Positions 17,830-26,356 of a stretch of DNA of 64,000 bases are shown one piece after another. Origin of the DNA: Clostridium sp. Marseille-P299. GTDB lineage: Bacteria > Bacillota > Clostridia > Lachnospirales > Lachnospiraceae. The position numbers and the translations under genes are program-made. Below the pieces are notes generated by a model. That model did not search any database, had not been told where the DNA came from, and saw only the letters and a list, made by a program, of their open reading frames with translations. The stretch lies in the NCBI RefSeq assembly GCF_900078195.1, contig NZ_FJVE01000006.1, forward strand, positions 622,501-686,500. Reading direction: 5' to 3'. Positions within the stretch are counted from its first letter, which is position 1. Each line of letters opens with the position of its first letter.

Positions 17830-17973
17830 AATAAAATTGGAGATTCCCTTTCATGGTCCTCTCCTTCCCCCTGTCGTACGCTACTTACGTTAGCTTCTTA
17901 GTATATATATGTTTTTCCTCTAATAAAATATACGCATATCACTACATGCTTACATGCCATTTTAGCGCTTATG

Positions 17974-17999
17974 TCAGTGGGTGCTTTAAGCCCCACTGA
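17974..17999 (-). other. Hairpin downstream of tcdA
   Basis: TCAGTGGG (17974-17981) pairs with CCCACTGA (17992-17999) across ten bases. It lies about 40 bp past the tcdA stop. There is no T-run on either side, so it may be a weak terminator or only a chance hairpin. Confidence 0.4.
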
Positions 18000-18040
18000 T
18001 GATAGTATTTCTGACACCCCAAAAGAATTGACTTAATCGA

Positions 18041-18799
18041 TTAATTTATTCCAGTTAAATCTTTTACTACCTCTCCGGCAATAATTAATCCTGCAACCGA
18101 AGGTACAAATGCTACACTACCTGGAATTGCTCTTCTTTGTGTACACTTTCTTTCAGCTCCTGGAGGGCAGATACAATTAGTTTTACAGCTAAGGGACATA
18201 TCTGAAAGTGGTTGTCTTGCTATCTCTTTGGAATATACAACTTTTAAACGTTTTACTCCTCTTGCTTTTAATTCTTTACGCATAACTTTTGCAAGTGGAC
18301 AAACGGAAGTTTTATAAATATCAGCTACCTCAAATTTCGTTGGATCGAGCTTATTACCAGCCCCCATACAACTAATAATTGGTGTATTACTCTCCTGAGC
18401 TCTTAACACTAGTTCAATCTTTGCTGTAACTGTATCAACTGCATCCACTACATAAGAATATTGTGTAAAATCAAATTCATGGGCATTTTCAGGTAAATAA
18501 AAGCATCGATGAGTATTTACTACTGCCTTTGGATTAATTTCTAAGATTCTTTCTTTCATAACATCAACCTTATATTGGCCTACTGTCTTTCTTGTAGCAA
18601 TGATTTGACGATTGATATTCGTAAGGCAAACTTTATCATCATCAAATATATCAAAAGTACCAACGCCACTTCTTGCAAGTGCTTCTACTGTAAAGCCGCC
18701 AACACCTCCGATTCCAAACACTGCTACTCGAGCATTTGCCAAAGCTTGCATTCCTTCGGAGCCTAATAATAATTCAGATCTTGAAAATTGATTTAACAT
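18041..18799 (-). CDS. tcdA: tRNA threonylcarbamoyladenosine dehydratase
   Basis: The 252-residue protein is an E1-like adenylating enzyme: FGIGGVGGFTVEALARSGVG (from residue 28) binds ATP, followed by DDDKVCLTNINRQ and the AVDTVTAK strand. It carries a cysteine-rich stretch CKTNCICPPGAER near residue 209. The pattern fits TcdA (CsdL/YgdL), which uses ATP to cyclise the t6A base at position 37 of ANN-decoding tRNAs. The length is close to that of E. coli TcdA. ThiF and MoeB have a similar core, but the start RSELLLGSEGMQAL and the C-terminal end are typical of TcdA. It is monocistronic and divergent from the C-S lyase operon. Confidence 0.9.
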   Translation of the reverse strand: MLNQFSRSELLLGSEGMQALANARVAVFGIGGVGGFTVEALARSGVGTFDIFDDDKVCLTNINRQIIATRKTVGQYKVDVMKERILEINPKAVVNTHRCFYLPENAHEFDFTQYSYVVDAVDTVTAKIELVLRAQESNTPIISCMGAGNKLDPTKFEVADIYKTSVCPLAKVMRKELKARGVKRLKVVYSKEIARQPLSDMSLSCKTNCICPPGAERKCTQRRAIPGSVAFVPSVAGLIIAGEVVKDLTGIN

Positions 18800-19217
18800 A
18801 TTACACCTAACCTTTGTTCTCTAATATATTCCTACTTGTTTTCTGATTCTTTTGACTATAAAATATTATTCTATCTACATTCTAACGTGAATCTGTTTAC
18901 GTTTTCATTTAAGTTAATTCATACTTATTTAATATGAATTTCAGTATAGTAATTTTTTTTTCTAAAGTCAACTATTATCTTTACTTATTTACCCTACTTA
19001 TCTTTTCTATCATTCTTCCAAGGAAGATACAAAAGAATGCATATTAATTAAGATTTCTATTTGCATAAATGATCCTTTTTTTAACCCATATTATCTTGAG
19101 TTTTATTTCTATACATTTTTAAAATATGTATATATTTACGTAGAATGGCTTTTATACAACGACATTTCTACAATTAAAATTAATAAAATTTCTTTTTATA
19201 TTTATAATTATGAATCA

Positions 19218-19246
19218 TTGACATTAAGTACCAAACTATTTATAAT
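19218..19246 (+). promoter_or_regulatory. Perfect consensus sigma-A promoter of the C-S lyase operon
   Basis: TTGACA (19218-19223), exactly 17 bases, then TATAAT (19241-19246). The leader to the start codon is about 70 bases, too short for an S-box or T-box, and none of their conserved blocks is present. The rest of the 18800-19321 gap is AT-rich with no gene seen. Confidence 0.9.
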
Positions 19247-19321
19247 GAATTAACTATACTAAAACTGTATGAATTATATGATATTTTTATCTGAAAGTAA
19301 ACCTATTAGGAGGGATAGCTT

Positions 19322-20476
19322 ATGAAAATTGAGACACAATGCATTCATAATAAAGAAAGAAGAACTGATATCACAGGTTCCCTAACCATGCCGATTTATC
19401 AATCCGCAACATTTGCACACCCTGGCGTTGGTATGAGTACTGGATATGACTATTCCAGATTGCAAAACCCAACAAGAGAGTATTTAGAAAAGATTCTAGC
19501 AAATCTAGAGCATGCAGTAGATGCAATTGCTTTGTCTTCTGGTATGGCTGCTATATCTGTCACTATGGAACTATTTCATCCTGGGGATCATATTATCATA
19601 TCAAATGATTTATATGGTGGTTCTTATCGCCTATTTGAACATATTTCAGAAAAAAACGGTATAGAATTTACAACGGTTAATACCTCTAATATAGATGATA
19701 TCAAAAATGCAATAAAAGTAAATACAAAATCTGTATTTTTAGAAACTGTATCTAATCCGATGATGCAAGTTACTGATTTAATTGAAGTTTCTAAGTTAAC
19801 AAAGGAAAAAAATCTCTTATTAATCGTAGATAATACATTTTTAAGCCCTTATTTTCAAAATCCAATTGACCTTGGAGCAGACATTGTAATACATAGTGGT
19901 ACTAAATATCTTTGTGGTCATAACGATATTGTTGCAGGAATTATCGCTGTTGCTACAAATGAACTATCTGATAAAATACGTTTTATTTATAAAACAACAG
20001 GGGCTTGTCTTTCTGCAATGGATAGTTGGCTTCTTACTAGAAGTATCAAGACTCTAGGTATTCGTATCGAACGTCAAGAAAAGAATGCAAAAGAATTAGC
20101 TGCTTGGTTAAAAAAACAACCTTGGGTAACAAAAATTTGGTATGTCGGCTTACCAGATCATGTGGGATATGATATTATTAAAAAGCAAGCAAGAGGATTT
20201 GGTGCTATGATTTCAATTGAAACTGATAGCAAAGAGACTGCTCTTCGTATTTTATCTAATGTAAATCTTATTTATTATGCAGAAAGTTTAGGTAGCGTAG
20301 AGAGTCTTATCACATATCCAATGCTTCAAACTCATGCCGACTTACCGGAAGAAGAACGCAATGCAAAAGGTATTACTGACCGCTTCCTTCGTATTTCTGT
20401 TGGCATTGAAAATGTAGAAGATTTAATTGAAGACTTAGATCAAGCAGCAAACGGAGGTACTTATGAAAAAATATGA
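19322..20476 (+). CDS. Cys/Met metabolism PLP enzyme (cystathionine gamma-synthase/lyase family)
   Basis: The 384-residue protein has the family hallmarks: YDYSRLQNPTREYLE near residue 40, SSGMAAI for phosphate binding near 75, a DNTFLSPYFQNP stretch, and the PLP lysine K195 in HSGTKYLCGHND. Enzymes of this fold (MetB, MetC, MccB, MegL) work at the gamma or beta carbon of cystathionine, homocysteine or cysteine. Motifs alone do not tell which reaction is run. Its overlap of 14 bp with a PatB-like C-S lyase suggests a transsulfuration or methionine-salvage pair. A GGAGG site precedes the ATG. Confidence 0.85.
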   Translation: MKIETQCIHNKERRTDITGSLTMPIYQSATFAHPGVGMSTGYDYSRLQNPTREYLEKILANLEHAVDAIALSSGMAAISVTMELFHPGDHIIISNDLYGGSYRLFEHISEKNGIEFTTVNTSNIDDIKNAIKVNTKSVFLETVSNPMMQVTDLIEVSKLTKEKNLLLIVDNTFLSPYFQNPIDLGADIVIHSGTKYLCGHNDIVAGIIAVATNELSDKIRFIYKTTGACLSAMDSWLLTRSIKTLGIRIERQEKNAKELAAWLKKQPWVTKIWYVGLPDHVGYDIIKKQARGFGAMISIETDSKETALRILSNVNLIYYAESLGSVESLITYPMLQTHADLPEEERNAKGITDRFLRISVGIENVEDLIEDLDQAANGGTYEKI

Positions 20477-21650
20477 TTCAACGCACTTTGATGAAATCAT
20501 TGACCGTAAAAATACGAACAGTTTAAAGTACGATTTCGCAATTGAGCGCGGACGCCCTGAAGATATTCTCCCATTGTGGGTAGCGGATATGGATTTTAAA
20601 GTTGCTGATGAAATCACAGATGCTATATCAAAAGTTGTTTCTCATGGAATCTATGGTTACACTGATTCCAAAGATGATTATTTTGATGCACTTAAAAATT
20701 GGTATCTAACAAATTATTCTTGGGAAATCAAGAAAGAGTGGCTCGTTAAAACACCTGGTGTTGTGTATGCAATTGCAACAGCGATTAGAGCTTTTACAAA
20801 TCCAGGCGATGCCATAATAATTCAACAACCTGTTTACTATCCTTTCTTTAAAATGATTCAACTCAATGACCGCGTGGTAGTGAATAGTCCACTCGTAAAT
20901 CATGATGGTTTTTACGAAATGAATTTCGAAGAGTTTGAGCAAAAAATTATTGATAATAAAGTGAAAGTATTTATTTTATGTAGTCCGCATAACCCTGTGG
21001 GCAGAGTTTGGACTACGGAGGAGTTAACTAAAATCGGAGAAATTTGTTTAAAACACAATGTACTTGTTATCTCCGATGAAATACATTCCGATTTTATATA
21101 TGAAGGATATAAACATACCGTTTTTTCAAGTTTAAGTGAAGAGTTTAAAAACAACTCAATTATTTGTACCGCACCAAGTAAAACATTTAATTTAGCGGGA
21201 TTACAGATTTCAAATGTATTTATTGCAAATGAGGATTTAAGAAAACGCTTTATTCGTGAGAAAGCAAAAACTGGTTATGATGAAATCAATACTATCGGAT
21301 TAACCGCTGCAAAAGCTGCTTATTCGGAAGGTAAGGCTTGGTTAGATGGAATGAGAAGCTATTTAAAGGATAACCTTGATTATGTACGTGAGTTTTTAAA
21401 TGAAAGACTTCCAATGCTTAAATTAGTAGAACCACAAGGAACTTATCTGATCTGGATTGATTTTAGAGGACTTGGTCTAACGGAACCAGAACGTGAAGAT
21501 TTGATTGTTAATAAAGCAAAACTTTGGTTGGATACTGGCTCTATGTTTGGCGTTGATGGAAAAGGCTATGAGCGCATTAATATTGCTTGTCCTAGAAGTA
21601 TTTTAAAGAAAGCTTTGGAACAATTGGAAGGTGCGATTAAGGGTTTATAG
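20463..21650 (+). CDS. MalY/PatB-family C-S lyase (aminotransferase-fold)
   Basis: The 395-residue protein is a fold-type I PLP enzyme. It begins FDEIIDRKNTNSLKYD, typical of MalY/PatB, then LPLWVADMDF, SPHNPVGRVWT near 177, SDEIHSD near 208 and the PLP lysine K240 in APSKTFNLAGLQ. MalY/PatB proteins cleave cystathionine or cysteine to pyruvate, ammonia and a thiol; some also act as transcription modulators. The start overlaps the upstream PLP gene by 14 bp, so the two are translationally coupled. A strong terminator follows. Confidence 0.88.
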   Translation: MKKYDSTHFDEIIDRKNTNSLKYDFAIERGRPEDILPLWVADMDFKVADEITDAISKVVSHGIYGYTDSKDDYFDALKNWYLTNYSWEIKKEWLVKTPGVVYAIATAIRAFTNPGDAIIIQQPVYYPFFKMIQLNDRVVVNSPLVNHDGFYEMNFEEFEQKIIDNKVKVFILCSPHNPVGRVWTTEELTKIGEICLKHNVLVISDEIHSDFIYEGYKHTVFSSLSEEFKNNSIICTAPSKTFNLAGLQISNVFIANEDLRKRFIREKAKTGYDEINTIGLTAAKAAYSEGKAWLDGMRSYLKDNLDYVREFLNERLPMLKLVEPQGTYLIWIDFRGLGLTEPEREDLIVNKAKLWLDTGSMFGVDGKGYERINIACPRSILKKALEQLEGAIKGL

Positions 21651-21678
21651 AATATGTTATTAACACTATGAAAATTTG

Positions 21679-21717
21679 TATCACTATAAATATTCGTATT
21701 TATAGTGATATTTTTTT
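21679..21717 (+). terminator. Rho-independent terminator of the C-S lyase operon
   Basis: The perfect stem TATCACTATAAATA (21679-21692) with its complement at 21697-21710 has a TTCG tetraloop and is followed by seven T residues. Confidence 0.95.
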
Positions 21718-21734
21718 ATTTATTGAGCACTTTA

Positions 21735-21925
21735 AATTTTTCTTAGTTTGTTTTTGGTATTTGCTTCTAATTTGGGTTTGTAGTTTAATTTGCAGTTTGA
21801 GTTTCTAGTTCGGGATTATGATTTTCATTTGTGGTTGAGCTTGCGGTTTTGATTTGTAATTTTGGGTTGCCATCTTGATTTGTGGTTTGGGTTTGTGGTT
21901 TTCATTCTTATTCATGGTTTGAGGT
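21735..21925 (+). repeat. G/T-rich degenerate repeat tract
   Basis: About 190 bases are built from variants of TTTGTGGTTTGGG, GTTTGAGTTTCTAG and GATTTGTAATTT. The plus strand is strongly T/G-biased and nearly free of C. No open frame of note is present. The period is irregular, around 12-15 bases. It sits between the terminator and the promoter region of the next gene. Confidence 0.6.
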
Positions 21926-21968
21926 ATTATTCTATGTCCATCTAAAAAATAAAATTTATCTATGTTTC

Positions 21969-21995
21969 AATATTTTGTATATATACTAAAATATT
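21969..21995. promoter_or_regulatory. Inverted repeat over a possible promoter of the phospholipase-like gene
   Basis: AATATTTT and AAAATATT flank the self-complementary GTATATATAC at 21969-21995. TTTCAA (21965-21970) and TAAAAT (21987-21992), 16 bases apart, could form the promoter of the gene at 22038, so the repeat would be an operator. It is all A/T and may be chance. Confidence 0.35.
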
Positions 21996-22037
21996 GCAAA
22001 TCCTATATTAATCTTAATCATTTATAGGAGAATAATT

Positions 22038-23036
22038 ATGCCGGGATTTACAGCTCATTATATTTTTGGTGTTCAAATGTTTCATCAATTATCGGACACT
22101 TCCATAAAACATATGTTAAAACAAAATCTAGGACCTTACCGCTTTGGTTTGCAAGGTCCCGATTTGTTTTTCTATAATCCATTTCATATTTTATTTTCTG
22201 AAGACCGAAACATTGGGAAGTTAATGCACGAAACAAAAGTGAGCCAATTTTTCAGAAATTATTTAACCTTAGCAGAAAAACTCCGTAACCCTGCAGATCG
22301 AGTTACTGCTCTTTCTTACTTTTATGGTTTTGTCTGCCACTATACCCTTGACACAATCGTGCATCCGTATGTTTATGATCGCTCCCACTACGTACCAAAT
22401 GATCCAAAACGTGTGAAGGAGTCCTTTAGCATGCACACGTATATCGAAGGATTAATGGATACGATATTATTAGAAGAGCATTTAGGTAAAAAACCGTCAA
22501 AATTCCGCCAAACAAGAACTCTTACTTTGTCAAAACGTGAATACCACTTACTTTCTGCTCTTATGGTGAAAGCTGTGAATAGAACATATTTTAATGGTAA
22601 GAAAGAAGAGCATATTTATCAAACCCATCGATTTTCTTTACTATTTTCTATTCTCTCAATTAAGATAGGAACTTGGTTTTTACATGATAAGGTAGGACTG
22701 AAGAAAAGATTAACACATTTGTTTGAAAAGCATTTAATGAAAGAAGTAGTTGTTTCTCATCTGATTGGACTAGATTATTATGATGATAGTATTGATGCGA
22801 ACAATCAATTAAAGATTAAGTGGAAAAATCCTTGGGACACTACTAAGACGTCAACCCAGTCTGTACCTGAACTTATGGAGGAGGCAGGGGTAAAATTTGT
22901 TGACTATGAGGCTGTTTTGAATGATTATGCGAGATCGATGTTAGCGAAAGATAAAAAAGCCCGCAGAGAAAAGAAAGAAGTGTTACTTAAAACTTTGGGT
23001 AATCTTTCTTATCATAGCGGACTTTCTTGTGAGTGA
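22038..23036 (+). CDS. Zinc-dependent phospholipase C-like protein
   Basis: The 332-residue protein starts MPGFTAHYIFGVQMF and contains GLQGPDLFFYNPF near residue 37 and FVCHYTLDTIVHPYVYDRSHY near 97. The ordered His and Asp residues match the zinc-dependent phospholipase C / S1-P1 nuclease fold (PF00882). In the family, three zinc ions bound by these residues hydrolyse phosphodiesters. This group of clostridial proteins has no signal peptide and no proven substrate, so the lipase activity is by family only. The last 60 residues are lysine-rich and helical. AGGAGAA precedes the ATG. The stop lies 30 bp from the convergent galE stop with no terminator visible between them. Confidence 0.75.
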   Translation: MPGFTAHYIFGVQMFHQLSDTSIKHMLKQNLGPYRFGLQGPDLFFYNPFHILFSEDRNIGKLMHETKVSQFFRNYLTLAEKLRNPADRVTALSYFYGFVCHYTLDTIVHPYVYDRSHYVPNDPKRVKESFSMHTYIEGLMDTILLEEHLGKKPSKFRQTRTLTLSKREYHLLSALMVKAVNRTYFNGKKEEHIYQTHRFSLLFSILSIKIGTWFLHDKVGLKKRLTHLFEKHLMKEVVVSHLIGLDYYDDSIDANNQLKIKWKNPWDTTKTSTQSVPELMEEAGVKFVDYEAVLNDYARSMLAKDKKARREKKEVLLKTLGNLSYHSGLSCE

Positions 23037-23066
23037 GGTTTTTGGGTTAATTTTATTTAGCTTGCT

Positions 23067-24077
23067 TTAATTATATCCATTTGGATTTTTACTTTGCCAG
23101 TTCCAAGCATCGATGCACATTTGCTCTAAGTCATAAGTTGCTTGCCAACCAAGCTCTTTAAAAGCCTTTGTAGAGTCAGAATAACATTCTGCGATATCCC
23201 CCGCGCGAGGTCCTACAATTTTATATGGAATCTCTTTTCCACAAGCTTTTGAAAAAGCATTGATAACATCAAGAACGGAATATCCTTTTCCAGTACCAAG
23301 ATTATATATATGAACTCCATGAGTATTTGCTTTCTTTTCTAATGCACGGATATGGCCTTTTGCCAAATCCACAACATGAATATAATCACGCACCCCCGTT
23401 CCATCTTTTGTTGGATAGTTATTTCCAAATACACGAACAAAATCTGTTTTACCAATAGCCACCTGGGAAATGTACGGTAGTAAGTTATTTGGTATTCCAT
23501 GTGGATTTTCACCAATCTCACCACTTTCATGAGCTCCTATCGGATTAAAGTAGCGTAAAATAACTATCGAAAAACGATTATCTGAAACAAATGTATCTTG
23601 TAATATTTGTTCAATAAAAAGTTTTGATGAGCCGTATGGGTTAGTCGTAGATAAGGCAAATTCTTCATTTATTGGTACACTCTTAGGTTTTCCATAAACG
23701 GTCGCTGAAGATGAAAAAATCAGATTGAAAACACTGTACTTTTTCATTAATTTCAGTAAGTTTATTGTAGAGATTATGTTATTTTCGTAGTATTCTAATG
23801 GGAATTGAACAGATTCTCCTACTGCTTTTAATCCTGCAAAATGGATGACAGCATCAAACTCTTGTTCCTTAAAAACTTTTTCGAGCTTATTATAGTCTCT
23901 CATATCAATGTTATAAAATATGATTGACTTATTCATAAGTTTTTCAACTCTTTGTAATGATTCATTACTTGAATTACTTAAATTATCAACAACGATCACT
24001 TCATGCCCTAGTGTTAATAATTCTAAACATGTATGGCTACCAATATATCCAGCACCACCAGTAACTAAGATATTCAT
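23067..24077 (-). CDS. galE: UDP-glucose 4-epimerase
   Basis: The 336-residue extended SDR has the NAD-binding GGAGYIGSHT at residues 7-16, SSSATVYG near 122 and the catalytic YGSSK near 147. FNPIGAHESGEIGENPHGIPNNLLPY is the classic GalE substrate loop. It interconverts UDP-glucose and UDP-galactose (some homologues also the N-acetyl forms). As the last gene of the polysaccharide locus it would supply UDP-Gal or UDP-GalNAc to the glycosyltransferases upstream. GGAGG lies right before the ATG. Confidence 0.93.
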   Translation of the reverse strand: MNILVTGGAGYIGSHTCLELLTLGHEVIVVDNLSNSSNESLQRVEKLMNKSIIFYNIDMRDYNKLEKVFKEQEFDAVIHFAGLKAVGESVQFPLEYYENNIISTINLLKLMKKYSVFNLIFSSSATVYGKPKSVPINEEFALSTTNPYGSSKLFIEQILQDTFVSDNRFSIVILRYFNPIGAHESGEIGENPHGIPNNLLPYISQVAIGKTDFVRVFGNNYPTKDGTGVRDYIHVVDLAKGHIRALEKKANTHGVHIYNLGTGKGYSVLDVINAFSKACGKEIPYKIVGPRAGDIAECYSDSTKAFKELGWQATYDLEQMCIDAWNWQSKNPNGYN

Positions 24078-24124
24078 ATGACCTCCAAGCTGCGCAATAT
24101 AATTTCATTAAATTTTATTTAAAA

Positions 24125-24205
24125 TGTTTCACTGCTTTATTCTGCTGAAACTTTCGGACAATGATGAATTAGTCTTTGAAAGAAATTATATTTTAAAGTG
24201 AAACA
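24125..24205 (-). other. Spaced inverted repeat between pgt and galE
   Basis: TGTTTCACT (24125-24133) and AGTGAAACA (24197-24205) are perfect 9-base arms 63 bases apart, within the 182-bp gap before galE. On the minus strand the second arm is followed by TTTTAAAT. It could be a long branched terminator for the sugar-transferase gene or a regulator site; neither is certain. Confidence 0.35.
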
Positions 24206-24260
24206 ATTAAATAGATTATATGATGTTATAAAAATATATTTATAAAATATAATTTTGTTA

Positions 24261-24860
24261 TTATCTATCTTTGGGGCCACCTTCTTGAACTCCTTCACTT
24301 TTTAATACACTTTTTATAGTTCCCAAAAAACATTTTGCATCAAAAAGCAAACTCATTTTTTCTACATACTCCCCATCTAACTTTGCCTTTACTGGAATTT
24401 CAAGCTCGTCTCTACCATTTATCTGCGCCCAACCAGTAAGACCAGGAACGATGTCATTTGCACCATACTTATCTCTTTCACTAATTAAATCTTCTTGATT
24501 CCACAAAGCTGGTCTTGGTCCAATAAAGCTCATTTCACCTCTTAGAATATTAATAATTTGAGGTAACTCATCTAAACTTGTTTTTCTAAGAAACTTTCCT
24601 ACTCTGGTTATATAGTTCTCCGGATTCTTTAGCAAATGTGTAGGACAATCCTTTGGAGTATCAATTCTCATTGTACGGAATTTATATATATAGAAATAGC
24701 TTTTATTTATACCGATCCTCTTTTGTTTAAATAGTATAGGTCCTTTTGAATCTAACTTTATTGCTATCATTAAAATTAAATATAAAGGAGAAACTAATAT
24801 TAAACCTGCAATAGATGCAATAATGTCTATTATTCTCTTTATAATACGATAATTCATCAT
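24261..24860 (-). CDS. Initiating sugar-1-phosphate transferase (short monotopic PGT)
   Basis: The 199-residue protein is a polyprenyl-phosphate sugar-1-P transferase of the PglC/WecA-unrelated family. It has an N-terminal re-entrant hydrophobic helix (about 12-32), then KFRTMR, the DE-containing SLDELPQIINILRGEMSFIG and GPRPAL. It moves a sugar-1-phosphate from a UDP-sugar to undecaprenyl phosphate, the first step of the glycan. It is the small catalytic form without the extra membrane helices of WbaP. GAAGGG lies before the ATGATG start. Its place near the end of the locus is unusual but not rare. Confidence 0.92.
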   Translation of the reverse strand: MMNYRIIKRIIDIIASIAGLILVSPLYLILMIAIKLDSKGPILFKQKRIGINKSYFYIYKFRTMRIDTPKDCPTHLLKNPENYITRVGKFLRKTSLDELPQIINILRGEMSFIGPRPALWNQEDLISERDKYGANDIVPGLTGWAQINGRDELEIPVKAKLDGEYVEKMSLLFDAKCFLGTIKSVLKSEGVQEGGPKDR

Positions 24861-24948
24861 AAACCCTTCAATTCTATTGTAAAATTAAGTCCTTTTATTA
24901 ATAATATTCTTGTACATTCTACAAAAATAAGCTCACTAATAATCCAAT

Positions 24949-25365
24949 TTATAAATTATTATCCATTACCACTGCTTTTCTTTTCATTATATAATTCCAT
25001 ATCATTACTAAAATAGTTGCTACTATCTTTGCTATCATATAGAATACTTCTAACTTACTTACAAGTAGCCACATCAACATTTGATTTAATATTAATCCCA
25101 CAATGCTAGAAACTACAAAAATAAGTATTCCTTTTAATGTCCTTTTTTTTACTTTATCAAATACCCACAATACACAGATAACGTAATTAACTATTACTGA
25201 TAATGTAAAACTGATACCAGATGATATTAAATAGTGAATGCCAAATAATTCTGTTAATAATATCATCACACCATAATCAACAACAAAGCTGATACCACCG
25301 TTAATTATAAAGCGTATAATCTCTGTAATTCTATTAATATCAACTTTGGATTTAATATTCTTCAT
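24949..25365 (-). CDS. GtrA-family membrane protein (putative polyprenyl-phosphate sugar flippase)
   Basis: About 138 residues with four predicted membrane helices (roughly 18-38, 45-65, 80-100, 105-125 of the chosen frame) and GtrA-like [19 protein letters not shown]. GtrA proteins are thought to flip polyprenyl-phosphate-linked single sugars. A longer frame begins at 25392, but the ATG at 25365 has AAGGAAG directly upstream and gives a 14-bp overlap with the GT2 gene, so I chose it. The GtrB-like partner is immediately upstream. Confidence 0.85.
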   Translation of the reverse strand: MKNIKSKVDINRITEIIRFIINGGISFVVDYGVMILLTELFGIHYLISSGISFTLSVIVNYVICVLWVFDKVKKRTLKGILIFVVSSIVGLILNQMLMWLLVSKLEVFYMIAKIVATILVMIWNYIMKRKAVVMDNNL

Positions 25366-26326
25366 TCTTTTCTTCCTTAGACATAATATCATTTATTAAG
25401 CTTTTATATTGTATATTAATCTCATGCAATCTCCCTTCAAAATCTTGACGATTCTTTTCTGAAATTGTTGATAAGATTAATCCTGCAAAAAATGCTTGTA
25501 TTGCAGCCAATTCAATAAAACCAGTTACTATTAAAGTTGGGAAATTAGGTACTAGTCCCGTTTTTAAGTAAATACTTACGATTGGAATAAATAGCAATAA
25601 AGCAATTACTGTAAGGACAGCTGCTAATGATGTGAAAAAACCAAGTGGTTTATAGTTTTTATACAAGCGTCCTATTGTTTTTAAGACTTTAAAACCGTCT
25701 GAATATGTATTTAGTTTTGATTCACTTCCATCTGGTCTATCCCTATATTCAATTATAACATTTTCAACCGACATATTTTTGTCTACAGCATGAATACTCA
25801 TCTCTGTTTCAATCTCAAATCCCTTTGATAATACAGGAAATGTTTTAACGAATTGATAACTAAACGCTCTATACCCTGTCATAATATCTTTAATATCGCA
25901 CTTAAATAAATGATTTATACTTTTACGTACAATACTATTACCAAAATTATGAAAAGGTCTTTTATTCTCTGTAAAATATGTTGATGATAAACGATCTCCT
26001 ACAACCATATCTACGTTTCTTTCTAATACCTTTTGTACCATTTCCCTAGCAAATTCAGCAGGATATGTATCATCTCCATCCACCATTATATAGCATTCTG
26101 CGTCTATATCACGGAACATTCTTCGGATTACATTCCCTTTTCCCTGCTGATATTCATATCGTACAACTGCACCAGCTCTTTTAGCTATTTCTACTGTTTT
26201 ATCTTTAGAATTATTATCATAAACATAGATTGTCGCTTCTGGTAAGGCTTCTTTATAATCTCTAACAACTTTCTCAATTGTTTTTTCTTCATTGTAACAA
26301 GGCACTAAAACTGCTATTTTATCCAT
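25352..26326 (-). CDS. GtrB-like polyprenyl-phosphate glycosyltransferase (GT2)
   Basis: The 324-residue protein is a GT2 enzyme starting with [15 protein letters not shown] and a DxD-type site in [11 protein letters not shown] near residue 78. [26 protein letters not shown] near 165 is typical of the DPM1/GtrB branch. Two C-terminal membrane helices lie near 228-252 and 262-285. Enzymes of this branch load glucose, mannose or a similar sugar onto undecaprenyl phosphate. It overlaps gtrA, and the pair is expected to make and flip a lipid-linked sugar that decorates the glycan outside. AGGAG lies nine bases before the ATG. Confidence 0.9.
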   Translation of the reverse strand: MDKIAVLVPCYNEEKTIEKVVRDYKEALPEATIYVYDNNSKDKTVEIAKRAGAVVRYEYQQGKGNVIRRMFRDIDAECYIMVDGDDTYPAEFAREMVQKVLERNVDMVVGDRLSSTYFTENKRPFHNFGNSIVRKSINHLFKCDIKDIMTGYRAFSYQFVKTFPVLSKGFEIETEMSIHAVDKNMSVENVIIEYRDRPDGSESKLNTYSDGFKVLKTIGRLYKNYKPLGFFTSLAAVLTVIALLLFIPIVSIYLKTGLVPNFPTLIVTGFIELAAIQAFFAGLILSTISEKNRQDFEGRLHEINIQYKSLINDIMSKEEKNEEY

Positions 26327-26356
26327 TGTCTTGTACTCCTTTATTTTAACTGAAAC

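Noticed and set aside
17974-17999. Rho-independent terminator of tcdA
   Set aside because: The stem has no T-run on either side, so it was listed only as a hairpin.
19247-19321. Possible SAM (S-box) or T-box leader before the C-S lyase operon
   Set aside because: The leader is only about 70 bases and holds none of the conserved blocks of either element.
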